Shown in pieces: positions 1-8,555 of a stretch of DNA of 39,357 nt. Below the pieces are notes generated by a model. The model was not told where the DNA came from. It did not search any database and saw nothing but the letters and a program-made list of their open reading frames with translations. How positions within the stretch are numbered: the stretch's first letter is position 1; every line of letters starts with the position of its first letter. The stretch is from Nocardia vinacea NBRC 16497 (GTDB taxonomy: Bacteria > Actinomycetota > Actinomycetes > Mycobacteriales > Mycobacteriaceae). The stretch lies in contig NZ_BAGN01000224.1 in assembly GCF_000308835.1 (NCBI RefSeq), positions 1 to 39,357 of the forward strand, read 5' to 3'. The position numbers and the translations under genes were made by a program.

Positions 1-42
1 TCAATGGTGCCAGCTTCGAGCCGATTAATACCGGTCTTTTCG

Positions 43-723
43 TTACCAAGCTGACGTCAAATCGGCATGTTGCCGGATCCATGCGTGCATTGCGATACCG
101 GCCGCGACTCCGGCATTGATACTGCGGGTCGAACCGAACTGCGCGATCGAAACCGTCAGTGCGGCCGCACCCTTGGCATGTTCGGTCACACCTGGCCCTT
201 CCTGCCCGAACAGCAGCAGGCAGCGGCGCGGCAACTCGACGGTTTCCAGCGGAACCGACCCGGGCACATTGTCCACGGCGACTATGGTCAGGTTTTCCCG
301 CTCGGCGAAGGCGAGTAGCTCGCCGATATCGGTGTGATGTTCGATGTGCTGATAACGGTCGGTGACCATGGCGCCGCGGCGATTCCAGCGCCGCCTGCCG
401 ACGATGTGCACGGCGGCCGCGGCGAAGGCGTTGGCGGTGCGCACCACGGTGCCGATATTCGCATCGTGGCCGAAGTTCTCGATGGCGACGTGGAACGGAT
501 GCCTGCGGCGATCGATATCGGCGATGATCGCCTCGCGCTTCCAGTAGCGGTAGGCATCGACGACATTGCGGCGGTCACCGCCGACAAGCAGCTCCGGATC
601 GTAGTGGGGATCCTCCGGCGGGGCTTCTCCGTACTCCTGCGCCCATGGTCCGACACCGTGCGGATGCTCGCCCCATTCGGTGGGTCCTGGCTGCTCGGCC
701 GTATCCGGCGCGGGGTGGTTCAC
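43..723 (-). CDS. SpoU/TrmH-family RNA 2'-O-methyltransferase
   Basis: This 226-aa protein probably methylates a ribose 2'-OH in tRNA or rRNA using S-adenosylmethionine. The SPOUT core is clear: NIGTVVRTANAF (motif 1, with the Asn and Arg used in catalysis), LLLFGQEGPGV (motif 2) and SINAGVAAGIAMHAW (motif 3), which together form the trefoil-knot cofactor site. The first roughly 50 residues are Pro/Glu-rich and look like a disordered extension. The start is GTG and no strong ribosome binding site is visible, so an internal start is possible. It lies 81 nt downstream of a co-directional small membrane protein gene. From memory it corresponds in position to Rv0380c of M. tuberculosis. The target nucleotide cannot be told from sequence. 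Confidence 0.9.
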   Translation of the reverse strand: MNHPAPDTAEQPGPTEWGEHPHGVGPWAQEYGEAPPEDPHYDPELLVGGDRRNVVDAYRYWKREAIIADIDRRRHPFHVAIENFGHDANIGTVVRTANAFAAAAVHIVGRRRWNRRGAMVTDRYQHIEHHTDIGELLAFAERENLTIVAVDNVPGSVPLETVELPRRCLLLFGQEGPGVTEHAKGAAALTVSIAQFGSTRSINAGVAAGIAMHAWIRQHADLTSAW

Positions 724-783
724 CCCGACGATGCTAATTCCGGCCGCCCCGCGCTCTGCGCGATGGGCCCGGAGGCGAACACC

Positions 784-799
784 GCCACCTGCGGGTGGC
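784..799 (-). terminator. weak hairpin after the small membrane protein gene
   Basis: GCCACC and GGTGGC form a 6-bp stem around a 4-nt loop, 5 nt beyond the stop codon of the gene ending at 805. There is no U-tract, so it may only attenuate transcription into the methyltransferase gene. Confidence 0.25.
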
Positions 800-804
800 C
801 GGAT

Positions 805-1143
805 TCAGTACGTCGAGGACGAGGAGCCGAGGACGCCGACAGCGGCGAGGACCACCATCAGGATGATGAACAGGATGGTCAGGATCAGCAGTATCGAGGC
901 GATCATGCCGCAGATATATCCGGCCTGGACGCTGCCGCGACCACCGATGGCGCCGCCGGACGCATCGATCTCGTTGAGCGCCTTCTTGCCCATCACCCAC
1001 GCGACCGGGCCGAGGAACTGGCACAGCAGCAGGCCGAGAATGCCGAGGATCATGATCGTGATGGCTTGCGGATGATCCTGTGGCGGGCCATAGGCTGGGT
1101 AGCCGTACGGCGAACCGTACTGCGGTGGCGGCGGATAGTTCAT
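805..1143 (-). CDS. small two-helix membrane protein with DUF4190-like domain
   Basis: The protein is 112 aa. A Pro/Tyr/Gly-rich cytoplasmic-type N-terminus of about 25 residues precedes two hydrophobic segments (around residues 28-52 and 78-107), with the linker GKKALNEIDASGG between them. That arrangement (proline-rich tail, TM, short polar GxKAL.EI loop, TM) is typical of actinobacterial DUF4190 proteins, whose function is unknown. The reading frame is open further upstream to 1251, but I chose the ATG at 1143 because the PPPPQYGSPYG tail is the usual N-terminus of this family and the extension is Arg/Ser-rich shadow sequence. No strong ribosome binding site is visible. It is divergent from the histidine kinase gene at 1230. 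Confidence 0.75.
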   Translation of the reverse strand: MNYPPPPQYGSPYGYPAYGPPQDHPQAITIMILGILGLLLCQFLGPVAWVMGKKALNEIDASGGAIGGRGSVQAGYICGMIASILLILTILFIILMVVLAAVGVLGSSSSTY

Positions 1144-1229
1144 GCGCAGGATGGTAGTTGGTGGTGTGGCTGGCCACACCTCGGATTCGGCGGCCAGCTC
1201 GATCGAATGCCGCCGCGACCGCGACAACC

Positions 1230-2603
1230 ATGGAGTCCATGACCGAGACACAAACCCTCGTGCTCGAAGCGCCCATCGGCAAGACCGGTCCGGACGCGCG
1301 AAAGGTGCTGCGCGCGGTGCTACGCGCGCCGATCCAGGCCCGGACCTGGAAGCAACTCGTCTATGTATTCACGGTTTTCGTGATCGGCATGCTCGCCGTC
1401 TGCTATCTGTTCTTCGGTTTCGGCGGCGGTTTGTATGCCTCGATCTTCCTGATCGGCATCCCGATCCTGGCACTGGTGATTCTGGGCGCGCGGCTATGGG
1501 CGAAGGTGTATCGGGCGCTGGCCAGGGATCTGCTGGATACGCCGGTGGACGCGCCGCCGCCGCATGTTTCGCAGCCGGGCTTTTTCGGATTTCTGAAGAG
1601 CGCGTTCACCGATCGCGCGAGTTGGCGGGCCATTCTGTTTCTGTTCGCGCAGGCCGTACTCGGTGTGGTCGGCGGCTATCTCGTGCTGATCGTGGTGGCC
1701 ATGACGGTATTCACCGCACTCTCGCCCATCCCGTGGGTGCTGTTCAACCCGACAAATATCGACGACAACGGCGTCGAGCACCATTCGCTGGCCCAGTTCG
1801 GATCCTTCTATATCGACACTTGGCCAAGGGTCTTGCTGATGTCCGCGGTCGGCATCATCTGCTGTTTCGCACTGCCGTGGCTGCTGCGCGCGGTGTGCTG
1901 GGTGCACGGACTGCTCACCATCGCCTTGCTGTCGGCGACGGCGCGGGACCGGCAACTGGTCGAGTTGCGTGCGAGTCGGCGTGCGGCAGTCGAGGATTCG
2001 GCGGCGACGCTACGTCGGGTGGAGCGCGATCTGCACGATGGCACGCAAGCGCGCTTGGTCACCATCGCCATGGCCCTGGGCCGGGCCGAGGAGCGGATAT
2101 CCCTCGGCGGTGACGCTCGCGATCTGATCGCCGACGCACACGCCAATGCCAAGGAGGCGCTGACCGAATTGCGTGAACTGGTGCGTGGAATCCATCCGCC
2201 CGCACTCGAATTGGGGCTCGGGCCGGCACTGGAGACACTGGCTTCGCGGTGTGCCGTGCCGGTGGAGCTGCGCGTCCATCTGCCGCAGCGGCCGAATCCG
2301 GCCATCGAGGCGATCGCCTACTTCTCGGTCGCCGAACTGCTCACCAATGTGGTCAAACATGCGAGTGCCACCAGTGCGTGGGTGTCGGTCGTGCCGACCG
2401 ATGCGCACACCATCGCGGTCTCCGTGCGCGACAACGGAATCGGTGGTGTACTGCAGCCGATGGACGGAGAACACGTTGCGGGCAGCGGACTTTCCGGACT
2501 GGCCGCGCGGGCGCGTGCGGTGGACGGCACGCTGACCGTGCAGAGTCCGACCGGCGGGCCGACCGTGGTGACCATCCTGCTGCCGACGGCCGGGCCACGG
2601 TGA
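1230..2603 (+). CDS. sensor histidine kinase, NarL/DesK type
   Basis: This 457-aa kinase should autophosphorylate on His269 (in RDLHDGTQARL, the HisKA_3 dimerisation helix at 2034-2036) and pass phosphate to the regulator encoded immediately downstream. The N-terminal half holds about four membrane helices in two pairs (GMLAVCYLFF, IFLIGIPILALVIL; then VLGVVGGYLVLIVV and LLMSAVGIICCFALPWLL), resembling the actinobacterial 'sensor' domain. The C-terminal half has the HATPase N-box (AELLTNVVKHASA) and G-box residues (DNGIGG; GSGLSGLAARA). The stimulus is not evident. Two in-frame ATGs are close (1230 and 1239); neither has a convincing ribosome binding site, so the start is tentative. Its TGA overlaps the GTG of the response regulator by 4 nt, which implies translational coupling. 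Confidence 0.9.
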   Translation: MESMTETQTLVLEAPIGKTGPDARKVLRAVLRAPIQARTWKQLVYVFTVFVIGMLAVCYLFFGFGGGLYASIFLIGIPILALVILGARLWAKVYRALARDLLDTPVDAPPPHVSQPGFFGFLKSAFTDRASWRAILFLFAQAVLGVVGGYLVLIVVAMTVFTALSPIPWVLFNPTNIDDNGVEHHSLAQFGSFYIDTWPRVLLMSAVGIICCFALPWLLRAVCWVHGLLTIALLSATARDRQLVELRASRRAAVEDSAATLRRVERDLHDGTQARLVTIAMALGRAEERISLGGDARDLIADAHANAKEALTELRELVRGIHPPALELGLGPALETLASRCAVPVELRVHLPQRPNPAIEAIAYFSVAELLTNVVKHASATSAWVSVVPTDAHTIAVSVRDNGIGGVLQPMDGEHVAGSGLSGLAARARAVDGTLTVQSPTGGPTVVTILLPTAGPR

Positions 2604-3253
2604 GTACGCCGTTGCGGGTGGTCATCGCCGAGGACAATGCGATCCTGCGCGACGGGCTGGCGGGACTGCTGACCGAGCGCGGCCACGAGGTGGTCGCCAT
2701 CGTCGGCGATGCCACCACCTTGAGCGATGTGGTCGGCACCTACAACCCCGACGTGGCCGTGGTGGATGTGCGGATGCCGCCGACCTTCACCGACGAGGGG
2801 CTGCTCGCGGCAATCGAGTTACGCCGCAAATATCCGCTCACCGGCGTGCTGGTGTTCTCGCAGTGGATCGAAACCCGCTATGCCACCGAACTTCTCGCCG
2901 GCGGCGCGAGCGGTGTCGGCTATCTGCTCAAGGATCGGGTGGCCGACGTCCGCGACTTCGTCGACGCCCTGGACCGCGTCGCCACCGGCGGCACCGCACT
3001 CGACCCGGAGGTGGTGAGTCAGTTGATGGGTGCCGCACGCCAACAGGATTCGCTCGCCCGGCTGACACCCCGCGAGCGCGAGGTCCTCGAACTGATGGCA
3101 CAGGGACTGTCCAACAACGCGATCGCGACCGCACTCACGGTCACCGAGCGTGCGGTCGAAAAGCACATCGGCAATATCTTCACCAAACTGGATCTGCCAC
3201 CCTCCGACACCCACCACCGCCGAGTCCTCGCGGTCCTGCGCCTGAAGGGTTGA
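2600..3253 (+). CDS. LuxR/NarL-family response regulator
   Basis: This 217-aa DNA-binding regulator is the partner of the kinase just upstream. The receiver domain (about residues 5-125) has the acidic pair EDN near residue 11, the phospho-acceptor Asp56 (VAVVDVRMPP) and a conserved Lys in YLLKDRV. The C-terminal LuxR-type helix-turn-helix begins LTPREREVLELMAQGLSN and ends with EKHIGNIFTKL. I chose the GTG at 2600, whose GTGA overlaps the kinase stop, because the receiver fold starts immediately after it (STPLRVVIAEDN). The open frame further upstream is the shadow of the kinase. The target genes are unknown. Confidence 0.92.
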   Translation: MSTPLRVVIAEDNAILRDGLAGLLTERGHEVVAIVGDATTLSDVVGTYNPDVAVVDVRMPPTFTDEGLLAAIELRRKYPLTGVLVFSQWIETRYATELLAGGASGVGYLLKDRVADVRDFVDALDRVATGGTALDPEVVSQLMGAARQQDSLARLTPREREVLELMAQGLSNNAIATALTVTERAVEKHIGNIFTKLDLPPSDTHHRRVLAVLRLKG

Positions 3254-3435
3254 ACCGGCGCACCGGAAAAGGCCGACCTTATCCCGGCTCGCTGGCATTC
3301 GGTTGCTCATCGGGGTGGGAAATGGGCTGTTGGGACGCGGTGGGGACGGGCAGGTCACGGTTGTGGTCAAGGCGGGTTCACGGTGGGGCGGGCGGTCCTA
3401 TCCTGGAGGTGCAGGGCAGTCGGGTGGAGGCTGGC

Positions 3436-3888
3436 ATGGATCACGCACGCGTTCTCCGCACAGTGCTCGGGGTGACCACCGGGTATTTGATCGTGCTCGG
3501 ATTCTGGCTGGGCTGGCTACTGCCGCATACGCCGCCGGGGACCGAGCCATTTCAGATCGTCGCGCTGGTCGGCCTGTTCGGATCGTGTGTGGGCGTCGGA
3601 ATGCTATTGGCGGCTCGGCCATCGCGTGCGGATCGGCAGTTGTGGCGGCACGGGCTGGAGGGGTGGGCGACCATCGAGGGCGCGCATACGCTGCAACGCA
3701 CCGATCATCACACCGAACTGACCGAATTCGATCTGGAGCTCGTTGTGCCGGGATCCGAAAGTTACCGTGGCACCATCGTTTTCGATGTCACACCGGCCGA
3801 CAAGCCGCGGCTCGCGGTCGGCGAGACCATCTCCATCCGGGTTGATCCACAAAACCGCGATCGGATCATTCTCGTTCTGGGGCAGTAG
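3436..3888 (+). CDS. small membrane protein with C-terminal DUF3592-like domain
   Basis: The protein is 150 aa. Two hydrophobic helices (about residues 7-28, TTGYLIVLGFWLGWLLP, and 36-56, ending VGVGMLLAARPSR) are followed by a soluble domain of about 90 residues. The domain ends VGETISIRVDPQNRDRIIL, a pattern seen in DUF3592-type proteins in which a beta-rich domain follows membrane helices. The function is unknown. The ATG at 3436 is preceded by GGTGGAGG with good spacing, so this start is preferred over the long open frame upstream. It lies 182 nt after the response regulator gene, probably as an independent unit, and converges on the lysoplasmalogenase-like gene. Confidence 0.75.
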   Translation: MDHARVLRTVLGVTTGYLIVLGFWLGWLLPHTPPGTEPFQIVALVGLFGSCVGVGMLLAARPSRADRQLWRHGLEGWATIEGAHTLQRTDHHTELTEFDLELVVPGSESYRGTIVFDVTPADKPRLAVGETISIRVDPQNRDRIILVLGQ

Positions 3889-3949
3889 CTTTCGACCACC
3901 CGGCCGACACGGACCGATCCCGCATTTCGCCGAATCGACGGGCGCGAGG

Positions 3950-4696
3950 TCAGTCCCGCACGTGCGCTCGCGGGTCCGCGAGCAGATATTGCGCGGCCGT
4001 GTAGGTAGCCAGGATGACTCCCTCGGTGACCCGCCGGGAACGCTCATTGCGCGCGAACAGCCGGCGCAGCACGATCAACCCATCGGAAACGGTGAACAGC
4101 AATGCGCCCAGGCCGAGCCGACTACGCGGATCGGTGCTCGGAATATTCAGTCCGGCAATGTTTTTCGCGCCTGGAGCCAATCCGGGATCGGAGGCGAGCA
4201 CCGCCGCACTGCCCAGCGTCGCACCATAGGCCGTCAGCGGAGCCGCGACGGTCGGCGCCTTGGCCCGCATCAGCAGTGCGGCTCCGAGCCAGGCCAGCAC
4301 TCGTGGCACCGCGATCTCCGGGCGCGGCCGCCCACCGCGCCGCCACCACAGCACCGAATATCCGGTCTGCATCACCGCGAACGAGGAAGCCCCCGCGATC
4401 AGCCGCCGATCATTGTCCGGCTCGATCAGCAGTACATCACCGATGGTCGCGGCACCGAGGGAACCCAGCAGAACCGTCCGATCAGCCGGATCCAACACCG
4501 CTCGATCGGTCGCCACATCCGCCGCCAACAGCGGCATCAGCAGCGGCTTCGCCACCCACTGCACCTTCTCACGGCCGGTCACCGCGCCGTACACGGTCGC
4601 CGCCGCAGCCGCCAGAAATGCGGCTCGGAACGGACGCCGCGACGAGCCCGGAGGCGTAGCGACTGCTTGCAGGTCGCTCGAGTCAGACACCGTCAA
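3950..4696 (-). CDS. lysoplasmalogenase-like YhhN/TMEM86 family membrane protein
   Basis: This polytopic membrane protein of about 248 aa has around eight short hydrophobic helices. Family markers visible are KPLLMPLLAADV near residue 50, GDVLLIEPD, the F..M..GYSVLWW segment and the C-terminal FTVSDGLIVLRR and YTAAQYLL. YhhN/TMEM86 proteins hydrolyse the vinyl-ether bond of lysoplasmalogens in animals and some bacteria; the substrate here is only inferred. The frame opens with a TTG at 4696 whose TTGA overlaps the fabH stop, and a GTG at 4690 is an equally reasonable start. Either way it is translationally coupled to the fabH gene upstream, so a lipid-related role fits. Confidence 0.78.
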   Translation of the reverse strand: MTVSDSSDLQAVATPPGSSRRPFRAAFLAAAAATVYGAVTGREKVQWVAKPLLMPLLAADVATDRAVLDPADRTVLLGSLGAATIGDVLLIEPDNDRRLIAGASSFAVMQTGYSVLWWRRGGRPRPEIAVPRVLAWLGAALLMRAKAPTVAAPLTAYGATLGSAAVLASDPGLAPGAKNIAGLNIPSTDPRSRLGLGALLFTVSDGLIVLRRLFARNERSRRVTEGVILATYTAAQYLLADPRAHVRD

Positions 4697-5748
4697 AAGC
4701 TCGGCTCGTTCGGAGCGGGCGGCAGCGTGACGACCTGGCCCGCATAACTCAGCCCCGCACCGAAACCGAGCAGCAGCGCCACCTGGCCGCCCTTGGCCTT
4801 ACCGGTAACCAACATTTCCTCCATCGCCAAGGGGATGGAGGCGGCGGAGGTATTGCCGGTGTTCTCGATGTCATTGGCCACCGGGATGTCATCGGCCAGC
4901 CCGAGGTTCTTCTTCATCAGCTCGTTGATGCGCGCATTGGCCTGATGCGGAATGAAGACCTCGATATCGTCCTTGGAGACACCGGAGACCTCGAGCGCCG
5001 AGGCCAGCGCGCGCGGCAAAGTGACCGCCGCCCAACGGAATACCCGCGGGCCCTCCATCCGCAGCGACATCCGGCCGATGGGCTCGACGGCCGGATCGAT
5101 GCCCTGCAGCCGCTGTGCCCTCTCCATGTATTCGAGGAAGTTGACGTCCTGCTCGATCGCCGAGGCATTCTCGCCGTCACTGCCCCACACCGTCGGGGAG
5201 ATGCCGTTCTCCTCGCTCGGGCCCACCACCACCGCGCCCGCGCCGTCGCCGAAGATCATCGCGGTGCCGCGATCGGTCGGATCGAGTCCGACCGTCATCG
5301 TCTCGGCACCGATGAGCAGCACATATTCGGCCGATCCCGCCCGGATCAGGTCGGCGGCGACGCCGAGGCCATAGCCGAAACCGCCGCAGCCGGAGGTCAG
5401 ATCGAAGGCCGCGATACCGTTCATCCCCAGGTCGTTGGCGACCTTGGGGGCGCCGTGCGGGGTCAGCGTCAACCAGCTCGAGGTGGCGAGAATCAGCGCG
5501 CCGATCTTGGACCGGTCGATGCCGCTGTTGATGATCGCCCGCTCACCGGCGGCCGCCGAAATCGACTGCAGCGTTTCGTCACCGCTGATCCACCGACGGT
5601 TGCGCACACCGGTGCGCTCATAGATCCACTCGGGGGTCGAGTCGAGAACCTCGCAGACCTCTTCATTGCTGACCAGGCGTTTCGGACGGTAAGCACCGAT
5701 GCCGAGCATCGCGACATTCGCACGGCTCTTATTGACTGCAATGCTCAC
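4693..5748 (-). CDS. fabH: beta-ketoacyl-ACP synthase III (FabH)
   Basis: FabH condenses an acyl-CoA primer with malonyl-ACP to start type II fatty-acid elongation; in mycobacteria it links FAS-I products to the mycolic-acid FAS-II system. The catalytic triad is visible: Cys121 in DLTSGCGGFGYG, His268 in FIPHQANARINEL and Asn299 in ENTGNTSAAS, along with FRWAAV, SDGENA and the C-terminal GFGAGLSYAGQVV. The whole sequence closely resembles mycobacterial FabH as I remember it. The frame is open to a GTG at 5763, but GGAG at 5757-5760 lies 6-9 nt before two tandem GTGs at 5751 and 5748. I use 5748; the choice among the three is uncertain. It is followed by the coupled YhhN-like gene. Confidence 0.9.
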   Translation of the reverse strand: MSIAVNKSRANVAMLGIGAYRPKRLVSNEEVCEVLDSTPEWIYERTGVRNRRWISGDETLQSISAAAGERAIINSGIDRSKIGALILATSSWLTLTPHGAPKVANDLGMNGIAAFDLTSGCGGFGYGLGVAADLIRAGSAEYVLLIGAETMTVGLDPTDRGTAMIFGDGAGAVVVGPSEENGISPTVWGSDGENASAIEQDVNFLEYMERAQRLQGIDPAVEPIGRMSLRMEGPRVFRWAAVTLPRALASALEVSGVSKDDIEVFIPHQANARINELMKKNLGLADDIPVANDIENTGNTSAASIPLAMEEMLVTGKAKGGQVALLLGFGAGLSYAGQVVTLPPAPNEPSF

Positions 5749-5901
5749 CACAGGTAACTCCACGACCCTTCACTGTCTCCGACCGCCTCGCTGCGCTCGG
5801 CGTATGCGTCCCCCTTATCGGGTCGCAACGCTGTCGATGTTTCAAAGCGATTCGAAGCTCCGACCACCAGCGATTGCGACCCGGGACCGCATATTTGCAG
5901 C

Positions 5902-6468
5902 TTAGCCGAGGGCGAGATCCTTCAATCCAAGGATGGACCGGTACTCCAGGCCCTCGGCCGCGATCACCTGATCGGCACCGGTCTCCCGGTCCACCACGGT
6001 CGCGACGCCGACGACGGTCGCACCGGCCTCGCGCAGCGCGCGCACGGCGGTCAGCGGCGAATTTCCGGTGGTCGTGGTGTCCTCGACGACGAGCACTCGC
6101 TTGCCGACAATGTCCGGGCCCTCGATCTGGCGCTGCATGCCGTGGGTCTTGGCGGCTTTACGCACCACGAAGGCGTCGATCGGACGGCCGGGTGCGTGCA
6201 TGACGGCCAGCGCGACCGGATCCGCGCCCATGGTGAGCCCGCCGACGGCCTCGAAATCCCAGTCCGCCACGAGTTCGCGCAGCAGCTTGCCGATGAGCGG
6301 TCCGGCACCGTGGTGCAGGGTAGCGCGGCGCAAGTCGACGTAGTAGTCGGCCTCTTTGCCCGAGGACAGTGTGACCCGGCCGTGCACGACGGCGAGCTCG
6401 CGCACGAGTGCGGCCAATCTATCTCGGTCGTCCGTCGAAACGGGGGCCTTGTTCGCCTGGTCGATCAT
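5902..6468 (-). CDS. pyrE: orotate phosphoribosyltransferase
   Basis: The enzyme converts orotate and PRPP to orotidine 5'-monophosphate in pyrimidine synthesis. The protein is 188 aa, normal for the family. The PRPP-binding motif VLVVEDTTTTGNS is intact, and TLSSGKEADYYVDLR near the N-terminus and FVVRKAAKTHGM match the orotate/PRPP loop regions (the conserved Lys residues are present). I chose the ATG at 6468 with AAGGA about 10 nt upstream; a TTG at 6477 overlapping the upstream stop as TTGA is the alternative. It directly follows the short-chain dehydrogenase gene and is probably co-transcribed with it. The same position next to the Rv0383c/clpB block is known in M. tuberculosis. Confidence 0.95.
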   Translation of the reverse strand: MIDQANKAPVSTDDRDRLAALVRELAVVHGRVTLSSGKEADYYVDLRRATLHHGAGPLIGKLLRELVADWDFEAVGGLTMGADPVALAVMHAPGRPIDAFVVRKAAKTHGMQRQIEGPDIVGKRVLVVEDTTTTGNSPLTAVRALREAGATVVGVATVVDRETGADQVIAAEGLEYRSILGLKDLALG

Positions 6469-6473
6469 GTCTG

Positions 6474-7304
6474 TCAAGTCCTTCCGCGTGCGTTGAACAT
6501 GCCGCGATTCAGTCGGGCCGCCAGGGCTCGCGGGATCATCCCGGCGGCGGTGGTGAGCACTTTGTACTGCACACCGGGCACGCTGAGCACCCGGTCCTTC
6601 TCCAGATCACGTAGCGAACCGGCGACCACTTGGTCGACGCTCAGCCACAGCTTTTTCGGCAGCGAGGACATCTCGATACCGGCCCGCTCGTGGAATTCGG
6701 TGTGCACGAATCCGGGGCACAGGGCCTGGACCCGGACTCCCGTTCCAGCCAGTCCACCCGCCAGCCCTTCCGTGAAGGATACGACGTAGGCCTTGGAGGC
6801 CGAATAGGTCGAACCACGTCCGGGGATCAGACCCGCGACGCTGGCCACATTGACGATCGAACCCTTCGCGGACGCGATCATCGACGGCAGCGCGGCCCTG
6901 GTGAGCTGCACCACCGCCGTGACATTGACATCGAGTTGGGCTTGGACCTCGGCGGGCGGCTGCGTCCAGAACTCCCCCGACTGACCGAATCCGGCATTGT
7001 TGACCAGGAATTCGATGCCGTCGGCGGCGCGGGCCAGCACCCGATCCCGATCGTCGGCCTTGGCCAGATCGGTGACAAGCACCTCCGAACGGGTCGCGAA
7101 TTTCCGCTCGAATTCCGCGGCGAGTGCATTCAGCCGGTCCTTGTCGCGGGCGACGAGCACCAGGTCATAGCCGAGTGTGGCCAAACGCACGGCGAATCCG
7201 CGTCCGATGCCGGAAGTCGGTCCGGTGATCAGCGCGACGGGGCGGGTGGCACCGGGCAGGCGCACAGGACGGTCGGGCCCGCCCGTCTCCCGGCCACCCC
7301 TCAT
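6474..7304 (-). CDS. short-chain dehydrogenase/reductase
   Basis: This 276-aa classical SDR is an NAD(P)-dependent oxidoreductase of unknown substrate. The cofactor motif TGPTSGIG is at residues 27-34, the NNAG motif (VNNAGFG) near 102-107, and the catalytic Ser155 (VNVAS), Tyr167 and Lys171 (YSASK) are all present. The C-terminal tail (residues 225-276) with KKLWLSVDQVV resembles SDRs acting on lipid or ketoacyl substrates, but this is only suggestive. The ATG at 7304 has GGAG 7 nt upstream; an ATG at 7331 and a longer open frame to 7463 lack such support. The stop lies 5 nt before the preferred pyrE start. Confidence 0.9.
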   Translation of the reverse strand: MRGGRETGGPDRPVRLPGATRPVALITGPTSGIGRGFAVRLATLGYDLVLVARDKDRLNALAAEFERKFATRSEVLVTDLAKADDRDRVLARAADGIEFLVNNAGFGQSGEFWTQPPAEVQAQLDVNVTAVVQLTRAALPSMIASAKGSIVNVASVAGLIPGRGSTYSASKAYVVSFTEGLAGGLAGTGVRVQALCPGFVHTEFHERAGIEMSSLPKKLWLSVDQVVAGSLRDLEKDRVLSVPGVQYKVLTTAAGMIPRALAARLNRGMFNARGRT

Positions 7305-7365
7305 GGAATCGCTCCGCGATCCTGCATTCATTGCACAATCCGAGTCGAGAGGGCGCCATGCCCGC

Positions 7366-8499
7366 TCACTGCGGCACGGGTCCCTGATATGGGCGGAATC
7401 CCGGGTGGAACGGACCGCCTGGCGGTTCCGGAGTGTGCTCGGCCGACGGCCAATCATCCGCATCCGGCTCGGACCGGACAGGCTCGGGCTTCGCGGGTTT
7501 GCGCTGAGCGGGGCGGTCCTCCGGCGACCAGTCGTCCTCCGGTTCCGCCGCCCAGCGCTCGTCGCGGGCCCGTGAGCGAGAGTCGGGGACGACGGCGAGA
7601 CTGGGGCGGCGCGGCGGTTCCGGGGTCACCGGTTCGGCGGCCGGTTCATCGTCGTAATAGTCGTCGTCGGAATACTCGCGGTATTTCGGCCGGTCGAAAT
7701 CGTCTTCGTCATAAGACGATTCGTCGTAGGCGGCGTCCTCGTAGTCGTCGTCGAAACCCTCGCCCTTGCGCAGATCCGCCGACGCGACCCGCGCGGCCAC
7801 CGGACTGTCCGCCTCTTCCTGGTCATCCGAGCGCTTGCGCGGATGAGGGCGTCCCGGATTGTGCCCACCGGAATCCACCCCGCGCACATCGCTGACGGGC
7901 GGCAGCACATGCAGCAGACCGGACAGGCGAAGCACCGCATCGATGGCGGTCTCCCAATCCTTGGCCACCGTCCCGACATTCAGCATGCCGAGGGTCCAAT
8001 TGCCCTCACTCCACAACATCTGCACGCTATCGGGCAGCGATTCGATGAAGGCGACCATGCGCTGGTCGACGGCGTGCCTGGCGATCTCCGGATTGGTCGC
8101 GAACACCACCCGATCGCCGATCGCGCCGAGCAGTTCCAGATCGGCGTCCTTCGGCGGGGACGCGGTCTTGAGCCGCATATCCACATCGATATCGGAGCCG
8201 ATCTGCCTGCGCACCGCGACCAGCGTCGCCGCATCTTCCAGATCGAAGAGGACGAATTTCTCGCCCTTGCGGATGCCGGACACCACATCCACCGCGGACA
8301 GGTAGCCGAGCTTGGCCAACGCACCGCGGCGCCAGGTGGACGCCAGCGCCGGTTCCACCGACACATACGTATAGCCCTGGGCCTTCGCCCACACCTGGCG
8401 CGCATGACCGGTCCGCTGTCGCTGGACCCGATCGAAATACAGCAGCACGATCGCACCAACGAGCGCGATCGCCGCCAACCCGAACCACATTGCCGTCAT
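7366..8499 (-). CDS. Rv0383c-like membrane-anchored protein with acidic disordered tail
   Basis: The 377-aa protein begins with a single hydrophobic helix (residues 4-21, WFGLAAIALVGAIVLLYF) followed by basic residues, so it is a membrane-anchored protein or has an uncleaved signal. Residues 30-205 form a folded domain of unknown function. From about residue 215 to the end it is low-complexity, with long runs of Asp, Glu and Tyr (for example SDDDYYDDE) and then Pro-rich sequence ending FRPYQGPVPQ. The position between pyrE and clpB matches Rv0383c of M. tuberculosis, a conserved secreted or membrane protein. The function is unknown; the acidic tail could bind cations or partner proteins. Confidence 0.78.
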   Translation of the reverse strand: MTAMWFGLAAIALVGAIVLLYFDRVQRQRTGHARQVWAKAQGYTYVSVEPALASTWRRGALAKLGYLSAVDVVSGIRKGEKFVLFDLEDAATLVAVRRQIGSDIDVDMRLKTASPPKDADLELLGAIGDRVVFATNPEIARHAVDQRMVAFIESLPDSVQMLWSEGNWTLGMLNVGTVAKDWETAIDAVLRLSGLLHVLPPVSDVRGVDSGGHNPGRPHPRKRSDDQEEADSPVAARVASADLRKGEGFDDDYEDAAYDESSYDEDDFDRPKYREYSDDDYYDDEPAAEPVTPEPPRRPSLAVVPDSRSRARDERWAAEPEDDWSPEDRPAQRKPAKPEPVRSEPDADDWPSAEHTPEPPGGPFHPGFRPYQGPVPQ

Positions 8500-8555
8500 C
8501 GTCGCCTACCCTATAGAGCCGACAGGGCTATTGCGCATCACTGCCCACTGATATT

